Assembly: GCF_030295745.1 (NCBI RefSeq)
Contig: NZ_AP027291.1
Coordinates: 5,704,001 to 5,768,000, forward strand
Length of the DNA stretch: 64,000 nucleotides
Reading direction: 5' to 3'
DNA from: Mycolicibacterium sp. TUM20985
GTDB lineage: Bacteria; Actinomycetota; Actinomycetes; Mycobacteriales; Mycobacteriaceae
Below the pieces are notes generated by a model. The model saw only the letters and a list, made by a program, of their open reading frames with translations. It was not told where the DNA came from and searched no databases. Shown here piece after piece: positions 51,174 to 59,068 of this stretch. The position numbers and the translations under genes are program-made. Position 1 is the stretch's first letter. Each line of letters starts with the position of its first letter.

Positions 51174-52163
51174 ATGACGGTCATCGGTTTCCACTGTTCC
51201 CACGAACAGATCAGTCCAAGTCGGTTGCTACGCGACGTGCAGCACGCCGAACGGGTCGGTTTCACCGCTGGCATGTCCTCGGACCACCTCAGTCCGTGGA
51301 GCGTGCGCCAGAACGAGTCGGGGTTCGCCTGGGCGTTCCTCGGCGCGGCGTTGGCCACCACCGGCCTGCCCTTCGGTGTGGTGAATGCGCCGGGGCAGCG
51401 CTACCACCCGGCGATCATCGCCCAGGCCATCGCGACGCTCGCCGAGATGTTCCCCGGCCGGTTCTGGGCCGCGCTCGGCTCCGGCGAGGCGTCCAACGAG
51501 CGTGTCACCGGCGAGGTCTGGCCGCGAAAGGACGTCCGCGATCAGCGGCTCGTCGAGTGCGTCGACGTGATCCGTCGGCTCCTCAAGGGCGAGGAGGTCA
51601 GCCACGACGGGTTGGTCCAGGTCAACCGGGCGCAGCTGTGGACGTTGCCCGAGCAGGTGCCAGATCTCGTCGGACCGGCGGTCACCCCGAAAACCGCTGC
51701 GCGCCATGCCGCGTGGGCGGACGGACTGATCACGGTCAACCAGCCCGCGGACACGCTGCGGCAGGTACTGGATTCCTACCGCGATGCGGGCGGCCGCGGG
51801 CCAGCCCGCCTGCAGATCCACCTCAGTTGGGCGCCCACTGAGGACGAGGCCATCTCGATCGCCTCCGACCAATGGCGCAACAACGTGTTCGGCCCACCGG
51901 TGGCCTGGGATCTCGAGACCGTCGAGGCGTTCGACGCGATCGGCGACACCGTGACACCCGAGCAGGTGCGGCAGTCGGTTCGGGTGTCCGCCGATCTCGG
52001 CCAGCACACCGCCTGGCTCGCCGAGTACGTCGAGCAGGGGTGGGACGAGTTGTACCTACACTTCGTCGGCCAGCATCAGACCGCCTTCATCGACGCGTTC
52101 GGCGAGCGCGTGCTCCCCCAACTCTCACCGACCGCCCCTGCGACGTCGGCGGCCATGGCATGA
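51174..52163 (+). CDS. LLM-class flavin oxidoreductase, non-F420 (TIGR03885-like)
   Basis: 329 residues starting at the ATG of MTVIGFHCSHEQISPS (ATGs at 51156 and 51162 are alternatives). The luciferase-like TIM barrel shows RDVQHAERVGFTAGMSSDHLSPW, VVNAPGQRYHPAIIAQAIATLAEMFPGRFWAALGSGEASNE, DVIRRLLKGEEVSHDG and AARHAAWADGLITVNQP. The opening with CSHEQ and SSDH-x-x-PW is what I recall for a flavin-dependent LLM group often found next to alpha-amylase/trehalose-synthase-like genes, and such a gene follows here, overlapping by four bases. The reaction is unknown. Confidence 0.85.
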   Translation: MTVIGFHCSHEQISPSRLLRDVQHAERVGFTAGMSSDHLSPWSVRQNESGFAWAFLGAALATTGLPFGVVNAPGQRYHPAIIAQAIATLAEMFPGRFWAALGSGEASNERVTGEVWPRKDVRDQRLVECVDVIRRLLKGEEVSHDGLVQVNRAQLWTLPEQVPDLVGPAVTPKTAARHAAWADGLITVNQPADTLRQVLDSYRDAGGRGPARLQIHLSWAPTEDEAISIASDQWRNNVFGPPVAWDLETVEAFDAIGDTVTPEQVRQSVRVSADLGQHTAWLAEYVEQGWDELYLHFVGQHQTAFIDAFGERVLPQLSPTAPATSAAMA

Positions 52164-53839
52164 GAAGCACTGACACCGGCGACCTCTGGTGGAAGAACGC
52201 GGTCTTCTACTGCGCGGACGTCGAGACGTTCTGCGACTCCAACGGTGACGGCACCGGCGACATCCGCGGGATGGCCGATCGCCTGGAGTATCTCGCTGAC
52301 CTCGGCGTGACCTGTCTGTGGCTGATGCCGTTCTATCCGACGGCGCGCAAGGACGACGGCTACGACATCACCGACTTCTTCGGCGTCGACCCGCGGCTGG
52401 GCAATCTCGGCGACTTCGTCGAGCTGGTGCGAACGGCACGCGCGTCCGGACTCCGGGTGATCATCGACTTCGTCATGAACCACACCTCCGACGCCCACCC
52501 GTGGTTCAAGTCCGCACGACGCAGTAAGGACGACCCGTATCGCAACTACTACGTGTGGAGCCCGACGGAGCCGCCGTCGAGTCCGAAGGACGTCGTCTTC
52601 CCCGACCAGGAGGACAGCATCTGGGAGCTCGACACCAAGACCAACGAGTGGTATCTGCACCACTTCTACAAGCATCAGCCCGACCTCAACATCGCCAATC
52701 CTCAAGTGCAGGAGGAGATCTCCCGGGTACTCGGGTTCTGGCTCGCGCTCGGCGTGTCGGGGTTCCGCATCGACGCGGTTCCCTTCCTGTTCGCCGACGA
52801 CGGGGTGCCCGGTGATCCGGGTGTCTTCGATCCGTACGAATATCTCGGCGACGTCAGGAGCTTCGTCACGCGCCGGGCGGGTGACGCCGTGCTCCTCGGT
52901 GAGGTCAACGTCGCCTACAAGGACCAGAAGAAGTTCTTCGGTGGAGCCGACGGCGACGGCCTCAACATGCAGTTCGACTTCATCGGCATGCAGAACACCT
53001 ATCTCGCGATGGCCCGCGGTGATGCCCGCCCCCTGGCCAAGGTGCTGCGTCAGCGCCCCAAGCTCGACGTCACCAGCCAGTGGGCCAACTTCGTCCGCAA
53101 TCACGACGAGCTGACGCTGGACAAGTTGAGCGACGTCGAACGCCAGGAGGTCTTCGACGCGTTCGGCCCGGACCCCGACATGCAGCTGTACGACCGCGGT
53201 TTGCGCCGACGCCTGCCGACCATGGTCGGTGGCGACCAGCGCCGGATGCGGCTGGCCTACTCATTGGCCTTCTCCCTGCCGGGCAGCCCCGTTCTGTTCT
53301 ACGGCGAGGAGATCGGAATGGGCGAGAACCTCGACATTCCAGGTCGATTGGCCGTTCGCACGCCGATGCAATGGACCGGCGGCGCCAACGGCGGCTTCTC
53401 GTCGGCACCGAAGCGACGGGTCACCCGCCCGCTGCCCGACGGCCTCTTCGGTCCCGAGCAGGTGAACGTCGCCGCTCAGCGCCACGACAACGATTCCTTC
53501 TGGTGGTTCATCCGCGATCTCATCTACACCTACCGGCAGCAGCCGGAGATCGGGTGGTCGACGCCCGAGGTGCTCAAGCAGCCGAACCACGCCGTGCTGG
53601 CGCACGTGTGCCGGGAGCAGTCGGGATGGCAGATGTTGGCGCTGCACAACTTTGGAGCCGAGAGCTGTCTGGTGCCGATCGAATTAGCGGACGCACCAAC
53701 GGGTTCGATTCTGGTCGACCTGCTCGACGGGCTCACCGAGCATCACCTCGACCGCGCGGGCCGCATCGAACTCCATCTGGAGCCCTACGGTTACCGATGG
53801 CTGCGGCTGCTGCGGCCCGACGACGATCCGATCATCTGA
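52160..53839 (+). CDS. GH13 alpha-amylase family enzyme (trehalose-synthase-like)
   Basis: 559 residues. Near the start WWKNAVFYCADVETFCDSNGDGTGD is a variant of the TreS opening. The GH13 motifs are complete: I in VIIDFVMNHTS, II with the nucleophile Asp in GFRIDAVPF, III with the acid Glu in VLLGEVNV, IV with the stabiliser Asp in FVRNHDEL. A short beta domain (QMLALHNFGAESC, LEPYGYRWLRL) ends it. It resembles trehalose synthase without a maltokinase domain; isomerisation of maltose to trehalose or hydrolysis are both possible. Its ATG overlaps the LLM gene stop (ATGA). Its 3' end overlaps the cutinase gene by 8 bases. Confidence 0.87.
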   Translation: MRSTDTGDLWWKNAVFYCADVETFCDSNGDGTGDIRGMADRLEYLADLGVTCLWLMPFYPTARKDDGYDITDFFGVDPRLGNLGDFVELVRTARASGLRVIIDFVMNHTSDAHPWFKSARRSKDDPYRNYYVWSPTEPPSSPKDVVFPDQEDSIWELDTKTNEWYLHHFYKHQPDLNIANPQVQEEISRVLGFWLALGVSGFRIDAVPFLFADDGVPGDPGVFDPYEYLGDVRSFVTRRAGDAVLLGEVNVAYKDQKKFFGGADGDGLNMQFDFIGMQNTYLAMARGDARPLAKVLRQRPKLDVTSQWANFVRNHDELTLDKLSDVERQEVFDAFGPDPDMQLYDRGLRRRLPTMVGGDQRRMRLAYSLAFSLPGSPVLFYGEEIGMGENLDIPGRLAVRTPMQWTGGANGGFSSAPKRRVTRPLPDGLFGPEQVNVAAQRHDNDSFWWFIRDLIYTYRQQPEIGWSTPEVLKQPNHAVLAHVCREQSGWQMLALHNFGAESCLVPIELADAPTGSILVDLLDGLTEHHLDRAGRIELHLEPYGYRWLRLLRPDDDPII

Positions 53840-54671
53840 TCGGCGCAGTCAGTCCGCTGGCGGCGACCGGGTCGGCGCCCGTGTTCGACACCAGCGTGTA
53901 GAGCGGCGTGACCCAGTCATGCTCGCCACCGGGCACGGGCGCATATCCCGTGTGGATCGAGAGAGCGGCCGGTGACAACGCGTCGGTGTCGGCGTCGGGC
54001 CCGGCGTCGCAGACCGGATCGCCGACGTCGCAGACGCTGATGGTGCGCATGCCGATCGAGGGCGGCAGCGGCGCAGTGGGGGCCGAGGCCAGGAACGAGT
54101 GCTCCTGGGCGACGCCCTTGCCCACACCGAGGGTGACGGCCGTCGACCCCAGGTTGAGGGTGGTGTCGGTGGGCAGGCGATCGCCGTCGGCGATCAGAAG
54201 CGCGGCCGCGACGTGGGGATCGTCGGCCAGGTCGTGCAGGTTGCGATGGATCACCATGGCGCCCTGCGAGTAGCCGGCCAGCACCACCTTGGTGTCCGGG
54301 CAGCGGGCGGTGAACGCGTCGAACTGCTCGGCGGTCGCGTCGGTGCCGTCGTCGACGCTGTCCATGAAGTCCATCCAGCCCCCGACGCCACCCTCCAACG
54401 GGACCGGCGCCGCCGGGTACTGCACGGCTTCGGCGCTGATGGTCTGGCCGTCGGCCGCCAGGTCGTCGCGCAGTTGCAGGTAGGACTGGTAGACCACGCC
54501 GCCCATGCCGCCGTTGGTGGCCAGGCCCGCGGCGTCACGCTGACCGGATCCGGCCGCGCCAAGCCAGTGGTAGTCGGTGCATCCCGGGTCGGCGTTTGCG
54601 GTGCCGGCAGACAAGCCCGCCGCGGCGACGACGGCGGCCGCCGAAACGGCCACGTGCAGAAGACGGATCAC
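53832..54671 (-). CDS. Secreted cutinase-family esterase
   Basis: 279 residues from the GTG at 54671, chosen because GGAGGA lies seven bases upstream; a TTG at 54686 is in frame but would overlap that site. The signal peptide (LLHVAVSAAAVVAAAGLSAGTANA) is cut near residue 27. The mature enzyme has CTDYHWLGAAGSGQRD, the nucleophile Ser in VVLAGYSQGAMV (about S135), the Asp in CDVGDPVCDAG with a disulfide pair, and the His in SIHTGY. This is the carboxylesterase triad of mycobacterial cutinase-like proteins, acting outside the cell on lipids or esters. It is convergent with the GH13 gene. Confidence 0.9.
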   Translation of the reverse strand: MIRLLHVAVSAAAVVAAAGLSAGTANADPGCTDYHWLGAAGSGQRDAAGLATNGGMGGVVYQSYLQLRDDLAADGQTISAEAVQYPAAPVPLEGGVGGWMDFMDSVDDGTDATAEQFDAFTARCPDTKVVLAGYSQGAMVIHRNLHDLADDPHVAAALLIADGDRLPTDTTLNLGSTAVTLGVGKGVAQEHSFLASAPTAPLPPSIGMRTISVCDVGDPVCDAGPDADTDALSPAALSIHTGYAPVPGGEHDWVTPLYTLVSNTGADPVAASGLTAPIR

Positions 54672-54936
54672 GCGATTTTCCTCCAACCCTGGCGGCAGCA
54701 GGCTGATGGTCGGGCTGCCGCGTCAGTCGGTTGATCGTTCCCACGGCCAGCTGGCGTTACAGATTGCGCGAGACGGTTGGGGCGAGCCGGTGCGCGGTTG
54801 GACGAGGAAGTCCGGTTGGGCGGTTCACCCGCAGACCGGCGGTCCGCCGCATCGTCCCTGGCCGCACGGGGCCGTCGGCACCGTGAACACACTGTTTCCA
54901 CCCGCGACGCAACCAGCACGTCCTGCGGTTTTCGCC
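54672..54936. other. Non-coding stretch before the twin lipoproteins
   Basis: About 265 bases between the divergent cutinase and lipoprotein genes. Nothing convincing is coded here. It must contain the cutinase promoter. Downstream of it is the clear promoter at 54937-54966. Confidence 0.4.
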
Positions 54937-54966
54937 TTGACGCAAAGTCGTACTGGACGATATAGT
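54937..54966 (+). promoter_or_regulatory. SigA-type promoter of the twin lipoprotein genes
   Basis: TTGACG (54937-54942), an 18-base spacer and TATAGT (54961-54966) form a near-consensus primary-sigma promoter about 50 bases upstream of the first lipoprotein start. It is the clearest promoter in the window. Confidence 0.65.
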
Positions 54967-55018
54967 TCAGTTCACATCAGCCTGAAATTTTCCCGCTTGC
55001 ATGGATAGGATCCGGATC

Positions 55019-55264
55019 ATGAATAGTCGGCTTACCCGGCGCATCGCCGCCGGCCTCGGCGTTGCAGCCTTCGTCTCGATGGGTGCACTGACCGCCTGCA
55101 GCAGCAGCGAATCGCCCAGCCCGTCCAGCACGACGGAGACCACGACCACCGCTCCCTCGGTCACGCCGACGGAGAAGAGCATCAACCCAACCGGTGGCAA
55201 CCTCTTCACCCCGCCCATCAAGGCCCCGCCCGCGCCCACCGCCATCCCCGGCACCCACAACTGA
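55019..55264 (+). CDS. Small lipoprotein, copy 1 of a tandem pair
   Basis: 81 residues. MNSRLTRRIAAGLGVAAFVSMGALTAC is a lipoprotein signal with lipobox LTAC; an ATG at 55001 would add six residues. The mature peptide of about 55 residues is Ser/Thr/Pro-rich (SSSESPSPSSTTETTTTAPS) and ends in SVTPTEKSINPTGGNLFTPP. It is predicted to be disordered and anchored in the envelope. It is about 75 percent identical to the next gene. I do not recognise a family with known function. A strong SigA-type promoter precedes it. Confidence 0.75.
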   Translation: MNSRLTRRIAAGLGVAAFVSMGALTACSSSESPSPSSTTETTTTAPSVTPTEKSINPTGGNLFTPPIKAPPAPTAIPGTHN

Positions 55265-55302
55265 TCCACCGACCCCCACCCAGCACGGGAGAGGAATTCA
55301 CC

Positions 55303-55551
55303 TTGTCCAGTCGACTCACTCGCCGCGTCGCCGCGGGAATCGGCGTCGCCGCGTTCGTCTCGATGGGAGCGCTGACCGCTTGCGGTGGCAGCGAATCGCC
55401 CAGCCCGTCGAGCACCACGACGACGACGACGGCTCCCTCGGTGACCCCCACCGAGAAGAGCCTCAACCCGACCGGCGGCAACTCCTTCAGCCCTGGTGTG
55501 AAGGCACCGCCTGCCCCGACCGGGATGCCAGGCACCAACCACACCGGCTAG
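55303..55551 (+). CDS. Small lipoprotein, copy 2 of a tandem pair
   Basis: 82 residues from a TTG start with GGGAGAGG upstream; no ATG is available in frame before the signal. Its signal and lipobox (RVAAGIGVAAFVSMGALTAC) and its tail (SVTPTEKSLNPTGGNSFSPG) are nearly the same as in copy 1, 38 bases upstream, so the pair arose by tandem duplication. The middle is Ser/Thr-rich and disordered. No function is known. The two are likely co-transcribed from the promoter at 54937. Confidence 0.75.
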   Translation: MSSRLTRRVAAGIGVAAFVSMGALTACGGSESPSPSSTTTTTTAPSVTPTEKSLNPTGGNSFSPGVKAPPAPTGMPGTNHTG

Positions 55552-55615
55552 AGCCAACGACCGTGAAGGGCGGGCCAGTCATTCGACTGGCCCGCCTCTT
55601 GCGTTCCGGCTCCCG

Positions 55616-56254
55616 TCAGGCCGTCGACCCGGCCAGCCGGAATGTCTTGATGTACTCGATCGCCGAGTCCAGTGCGGTCTGCATCAACCTCGGATCGTGC
55701 GCGGTCTGAGACAACAGGTATCCGCCCTCCAGAGCCGCCAGCAATCCGGTGGCCAACGCCGGCGCATCGATCTCGGCTCGCAGCAGGCCGCTGTCGCGCA
55801 TCCTCTCCAAGGCCGCCGCCAGGATGGCCCGCCACTCGGCGAAGTGCGCGGCCAACGCCACGCGAGCCTTGTCGTCGCTATCCGCGAGCTCAGCTGCCAG
55901 CGACCCGAGTTCACAGCCCCACAAACCGCGTCGCAGCGAGCACCGCTGCACCATCGCATCCCGCCACTGGTAGATCCCGCGGAACGAGTCCACCTTCTCC
56001 AGCCGCAGCCGCTGCCACGACAGGATCTCGTCGGCGCGAACGGTGATGACGTCGTAGACGAGGTCCGTCTTGTCGTCGAAGTGCTGATAGAACTGCGACT
56101 TGCTGGTCGCGCTGGCGGCCAGTACTTCGTCGACGGTCGTCGCCGCGACGCCCTGCACGTGCATCAGCTCGGCGGCTGCGACCACGATCCGGTTGCGCGT
56201 CGCGGCGCCACGCGACGTCAGCTTGGGCCGCGACGCTTCGTTGGAGGGCGGCAT
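55616..56254 (-). CDS. TetR/AcrR family transcriptional regulator
   Basis: 212 residues. The DNA-binding domain is RNRIVVAAAELMHVQGVAATTVDEVLAASATSKSQFYQHFDDKTDLVYDVI (about residues 18-68), read in parts. The C-terminal domain (RCSLRRGLWGCELGSLAAELADSDDKARVALAAHFAEW, and LLAALEGGYLLSQT) is of the TetR_C_16/YcdC-like type with a Cys in the ligand region. An 18-base palindrome lies 22 bases upstream of its start, between it and the protease gene. It probably regulates itself and possibly the neighbouring pepD, which runs in the same direction behind the operator. Confidence 0.9.
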   Translation of the reverse strand: MPPSNEASRPKLTSRGAATRNRIVVAAAELMHVQGVAATTVDEVLAASATSKSQFYQHFDDKTDLVYDVITVRADEILSWQRLRLEKVDSFRGIYQWRDAMVQRCSLRRGLWGCELGSLAAELADSDDKARVALAAHFAEWRAILAAALERMRDSGLLRAEIDAPALATGLLAALEGGYLLSQTAHDPRLMQTALDSAIEYIKTFRLAGSTA

Positions 56255-56275
56255 CGTTCAACTGTAACCCTTGTT

Positions 56276-56293
56276 TTGGACTTTGAAGTCCAA
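56276..56293. promoter_or_regulatory. TetR operator candidate (18-bp palindrome)
   Basis: TTGGACTTTGAAGTCCAA is a perfect 8-2-8 inverted repeat 22 bases upstream of the tetR start, in the short gap after pepD. Length and position fit a TetR dimer or dimer pair. Confidence 0.65.
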
Positions 56294-56326
56294 CTCGGTC
56301 AGTACATTCCACGCCACGGCGGCCGA

Positions 56327-57652
56327 CTACCGCTGCGCCGTGCCCAACGTCACCTGGGCGGTTTGCGCCGCACCCGACGGGTCCAGGTATGTCAGCGTCA
56401 CCTGCTCGCCAGGGGCCTTCGACCGCACGGCGGCCACCAGTGCCTCGGGCCCATCGACGACGCGATCGTCCACCTTCGTCACCACCACGCCACTCGGTAG
56501 GCCTGCCGTGGCGGCGGGTCCTCCGTCGACCACCTCGGCGATCGCGGCGCCGGGCGCACTGGCGTCCTGGCCAAGCTGAACACCCAGCGACGCATGCGTC
56601 GCCGTTCCCGTGGACACCAATTCATTGGCGATGCGCTTGGCCTGATCGACCGGTATGGCGAAGCCGAGCCCGATCGAACCGCTCTGCGCGCCGGAGGCGT
56701 TGCCACCGCCACCCAGGGAGGCGATGGCGGAGTTCACTCCGATCAGTTCACCGTTCATGTTCACCAGTGCGCCCCCGGAGTTGCCGGGGTTGATGGCGGC
56801 GTCGGTCTGGATCGCGTCGAGCACGGCATTCTGGTCCTGTCCCTCACCGCCGGTGGACACGGGACGATTCAGGGCGCTGACGATGCCGGTCGTGACCGTG
56901 CCCTGCAGGCCCAGCGGTGAGCCCACCGCGACGACGTTCTGACCGACCTTGAGGTCCTTCGACGATCCCAACGCGATCGGGGTGAGTGACGAAAGGCCCT
57001 GCGCGCGAACGACGGCGATGTCACTGGAGGGATCGGCGCCGACGACGCTGAATGGGGCGGTGCGGCCGTCGGACAGGGTCACGGTGGCGCGCATGGCCGT
57101 CGGGCGGGGGACCTCCTGGCCGCTCGGCGCCACCTGCACCGCGTCGCCGGTCGGAGCCGAGTTCAACGCGGCGACGACGTGGTTGTTGGTCAGGATCAAA
57201 CCGTCGGAGTCGAGGACGACGCCGGAGCCCTCTTCGCTCTGACCGCCGCCCATGTCGATCTGAAGCTTCACCACGCTGGGTACCACCTTGGCGGCGACCT
57301 GTTCGACGGAACCCTGGGGAAGGGTGGCCGGAGGCGGGGTGGCCGGCAATTGGCTTGGTGCCGTTGCCATTGCGTTGGCGAGACCCGTGGCGGCCGAGCG
57401 ATCGTGCTGGCTGGTCAGTGCGACCGCCCCGGCTCCTGCGGATACGACGGCGACGGCGGCAGCGCCCGCGATCACGGCGCCCATGCGGGATCGCCTCCGC
57501 GGCTTGGTGAGTGTCGCCATGGGGGCGGTGATCGCCGACGATGGCTGATGGTGAGGGCCGTAAGGGGGCAGCTGTTGCGCATAGCGCCAGTCGTGGGGCT
57601 GCTGGTGGGTGTAGGGGCCCGAGTGTTGCGGATGGCGTTGGTGACTCGTCAT
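56327..57652 (-). CDS. pepD: HtrA/DegP-like serine protease with PDZ domain (PepD-like)
   Basis: 441 residues. A cytoplasmic Pro/His/Gln-rich start (HHQPSSA, HQQPHDW) is followed by one membrane helix (about 57-80), a linker, and a trypsin-like protease domain with His in ILTNNHVVAAL (about H158), Asp in PSSDIAVVRA (about D211) and Ser in INPGNSGGALVNM (about S292). The PDZ domain (GAAIAEVVDGGPAATAGLPSGVVVTKVDDRVV) ends it. This is the design of mycobacterial PepD (Rv0983), an envelope stress protease. In M. tuberculosis pepD is next to mprAB; here no two-component genes adjoin it. Confidence 0.9.
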   Translation of the reverse strand: MTSHQRHPQHSGPYTHQQPHDWRYAQQLPPYGPHHQPSSAITAPMATLTKPRRRSRMGAVIAGAAAVAVVSAGAGAVALTSQHDRSAATGLANAMATAPSQLPATPPPATLPQGSVEQVAAKVVPSVVKLQIDMGGGQSEEGSGVVLDSDGLILTNNHVVAALNSAPTGDAVQVAPSGQEVPRPTAMRATVTLSDGRTAPFSVVGADPSSDIAVVRAQGLSSLTPIALGSSKDLKVGQNVVAVGSPLGLQGTVTTGIVSALNRPVSTGGEGQDQNAVLDAIQTDAAINPGNSGGALVNMNGELIGVNSAIASLGGGGNASGAQSGSIGLGFAIPVDQAKRIANELVSTGTATHASLGVQLGQDASAPGAAIAEVVDGGPAATAGLPSGVVVTKVDDRVVDGPEALVAAVRSKAPGEQVTLTYLDPSGAAQTAQVTLGTAQR

Positions 57653-57815
57653 GGTGTGGCGTCATACTTTCGTCGAGCGGGCAGCAATGTGTTGAGGCCC
57701 ACGGTGCACGTACCGGCTGAGACGGGACTGAGAGCAAGTTCTATGCAGTCGAAGACTTTTCGCCACCTGCGTCCTTACGCTGACGGCGAAATGCTCTCGG
57801 GGCGGCGGGATTCGA

Positions 57816-58997
57816 TCAGCTGACGCGCGAGGCCCAGTCGTCGAGTGCGGCCTCGGTGGTCACGTGATCGAGTGCCAAGGCGGCTGCACCGCGGATGGGA
57901 CCGTCGTCACCGTGGATGCCGTCCCGCACCGGGGGTGCCGACGACTTGCGGAATGCCATCAGCCCGTCCCGGTATCCGTCGTCGAAGGCCTGCGGCGCCG
58001 CCGCGCGTAGCGGTACGGCCAGGCCTCCCAGCGTGACGACCTCGGGATCGTGCAGGTTCACCAGCCCACCGATGCCCGCGCCGAGCGCCTCGGCCACCGA
58101 TTCGAGCGCCTGCCGCCGCCGTGCCCCGAACGGCCGGGCCAGCACCTCGTACGCGTAGCCGACCGGGTCCGCGGGGGGTTGTTCGCCAAGCTCGCGGGCC
58201 AGCGCGCGGCCGTCGATGTCGAGATCCCAGCAGCCGCGAGCACCGCACGGACACAACAGCTTCCGGTTGCCGAACGGCACGTGACCGTACTCTCCCGCGG
58301 CACCGTGGGCACCCGTCACGGGCTCGCCGTCGACCACCAGCGTGCCGCCCAGCCCGACCGCGACGAGCAGGTGCAGCGCCGTAGTCGCGCCTCGTGCGGC
58401 ACCTGTGCGAGCCTCGGCGAGGCCGGCCAGGGTGGCGTCGTTGCCGACCAGCAGGGGCACGCCACCGGGCAGATCCGCGGTCAACACCGATGGGTCGACG
58501 TCCGTCCAGCCGCGAGTGGTGAACTGCCCCAGGCGGGCATCGCTGACCGTGCCGGCCACGGAGACCGCCACCGCGCCGATCCGCTCGGGCTCCTCCTGGT
58601 GGACGGCTGTGATCGCGTCGCGCATGTCCGACAGCAGGCGGGCGGGACCGTTGCCGTGGTTGGGCGCCTGCGCCACGACGCGTGGCTGACCGTCGAGGCT
58701 CGCGATCGCCAACCTCCAGTCCCCCGCACGGAGATCGGCCGCGAGGACTAGCGGACCGCTCGGATGGGCGCCGAGCACCGCCGTGGGCCTGCCCCGGCGC
58801 GTGGCGGGGGCCGGGGTCTCGTCGAGGAGACGCGCCCTGCGCAGGCGGGCGACCAGGTCGGCGGCGCCACCGGTGCCGATGCCGAGCCGTTGAGCGGCCG
58901 AGGCGCGGGTGATCCCTGGTTCGCCCCGCACCAGCCCGATCAACTGCGCGGCACCGAACCATCGCTGCTGCGCTGCAGATCGTTGGTCGGGGGACAT
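57816..58997 (-). CDS. ROK-family transcriptional repressor
   Basis: 393 residues. The N-terminal winged helix (GAAQLIGLVRGEPGITRASAAQRLGIGTGGAADLVARL) is followed by a ROK sugar-kinase-like domain: LVLAADLRAGDWRLAI, IGAVAVSVAGTVSDARLG, LLVGNDATLAGLAEA, GVG-like VAVGLGGTLVVDGEPVTGAHGAAGEYGHVPF and the zinc motif CPCGARGCWD. All features of a sugar-responsive NagC/XylR-type regulator are present. It is divergent from an MFS transporter; the 71-base region between them has two inverted repeats over the transporter promoter, so it probably represses it until a sugar is bound. Confidence 0.9.
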   Translation of the reverse strand: MSPDQRSAAQQRWFGAAQLIGLVRGEPGITRASAAQRLGIGTGGAADLVARLRRARLLDETPAPATRRGRPTAVLGAHPSGPLVLAADLRAGDWRLAIASLDGQPRVVAQAPNHGNGPARLLSDMRDAITAVHQEEPERIGAVAVSVAGTVSDARLGQFTTRGWTDVDPSVLTADLPGGVPLLVGNDATLAGLAEARTGAARGATTALHLLVAVGLGGTLVVDGEPVTGAHGAAGEYGHVPFGNRKLLCPCGARGCWDLDIDGRALARELGEQPPADPVGYAYEVLARPFGARRRQALESVAEALGAGIGGLVNLHDPEVVTLGGLAVPLRAAAPQAFDDGYRDGLMAFRKSSAPPVRDGIHGDDGPIRGAAALALDHVTTEAALDDWASRVS

Positions 58998-59015
58998 CGT
59001 CAGACATCCTCCCGG

Positions 59016-59043
59016 TTGATTAAACTCATCGGCTGAGTATATT
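59016..59043 (+). promoter_or_regulatory. Promoter of the MFS gene overlapped by a ROK-type operator
   Basis: TTGATT (59016-59021), a 16-base spacer and TATATT (59038-59043) form a primary-sigma-like promoter. Within it ACTCATCGGCTGAGT (59024-59038) is a perfect 5-5-5 inverted repeat in an AT-flanked context, as bound by ROK repressors. Confidence 0.55.
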
Positions 59044-59044
59044 C

Positions 59045-59062
59045 GGCGCGAGTGTTCGCGCC
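59045..59062. promoter_or_regulatory. Second inverted repeat before the MFS gene
   Basis: GGCGCGAGTGTTCGCGCC is a perfect 7-4-7 inverted repeat just downstream of the -10 element and 6 bases upstream of the GTG start. It could be a second operator or an mRNA hairpin that masks the start. Confidence 0.45.
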
Positions 59063-59068
59063 GTCGAC

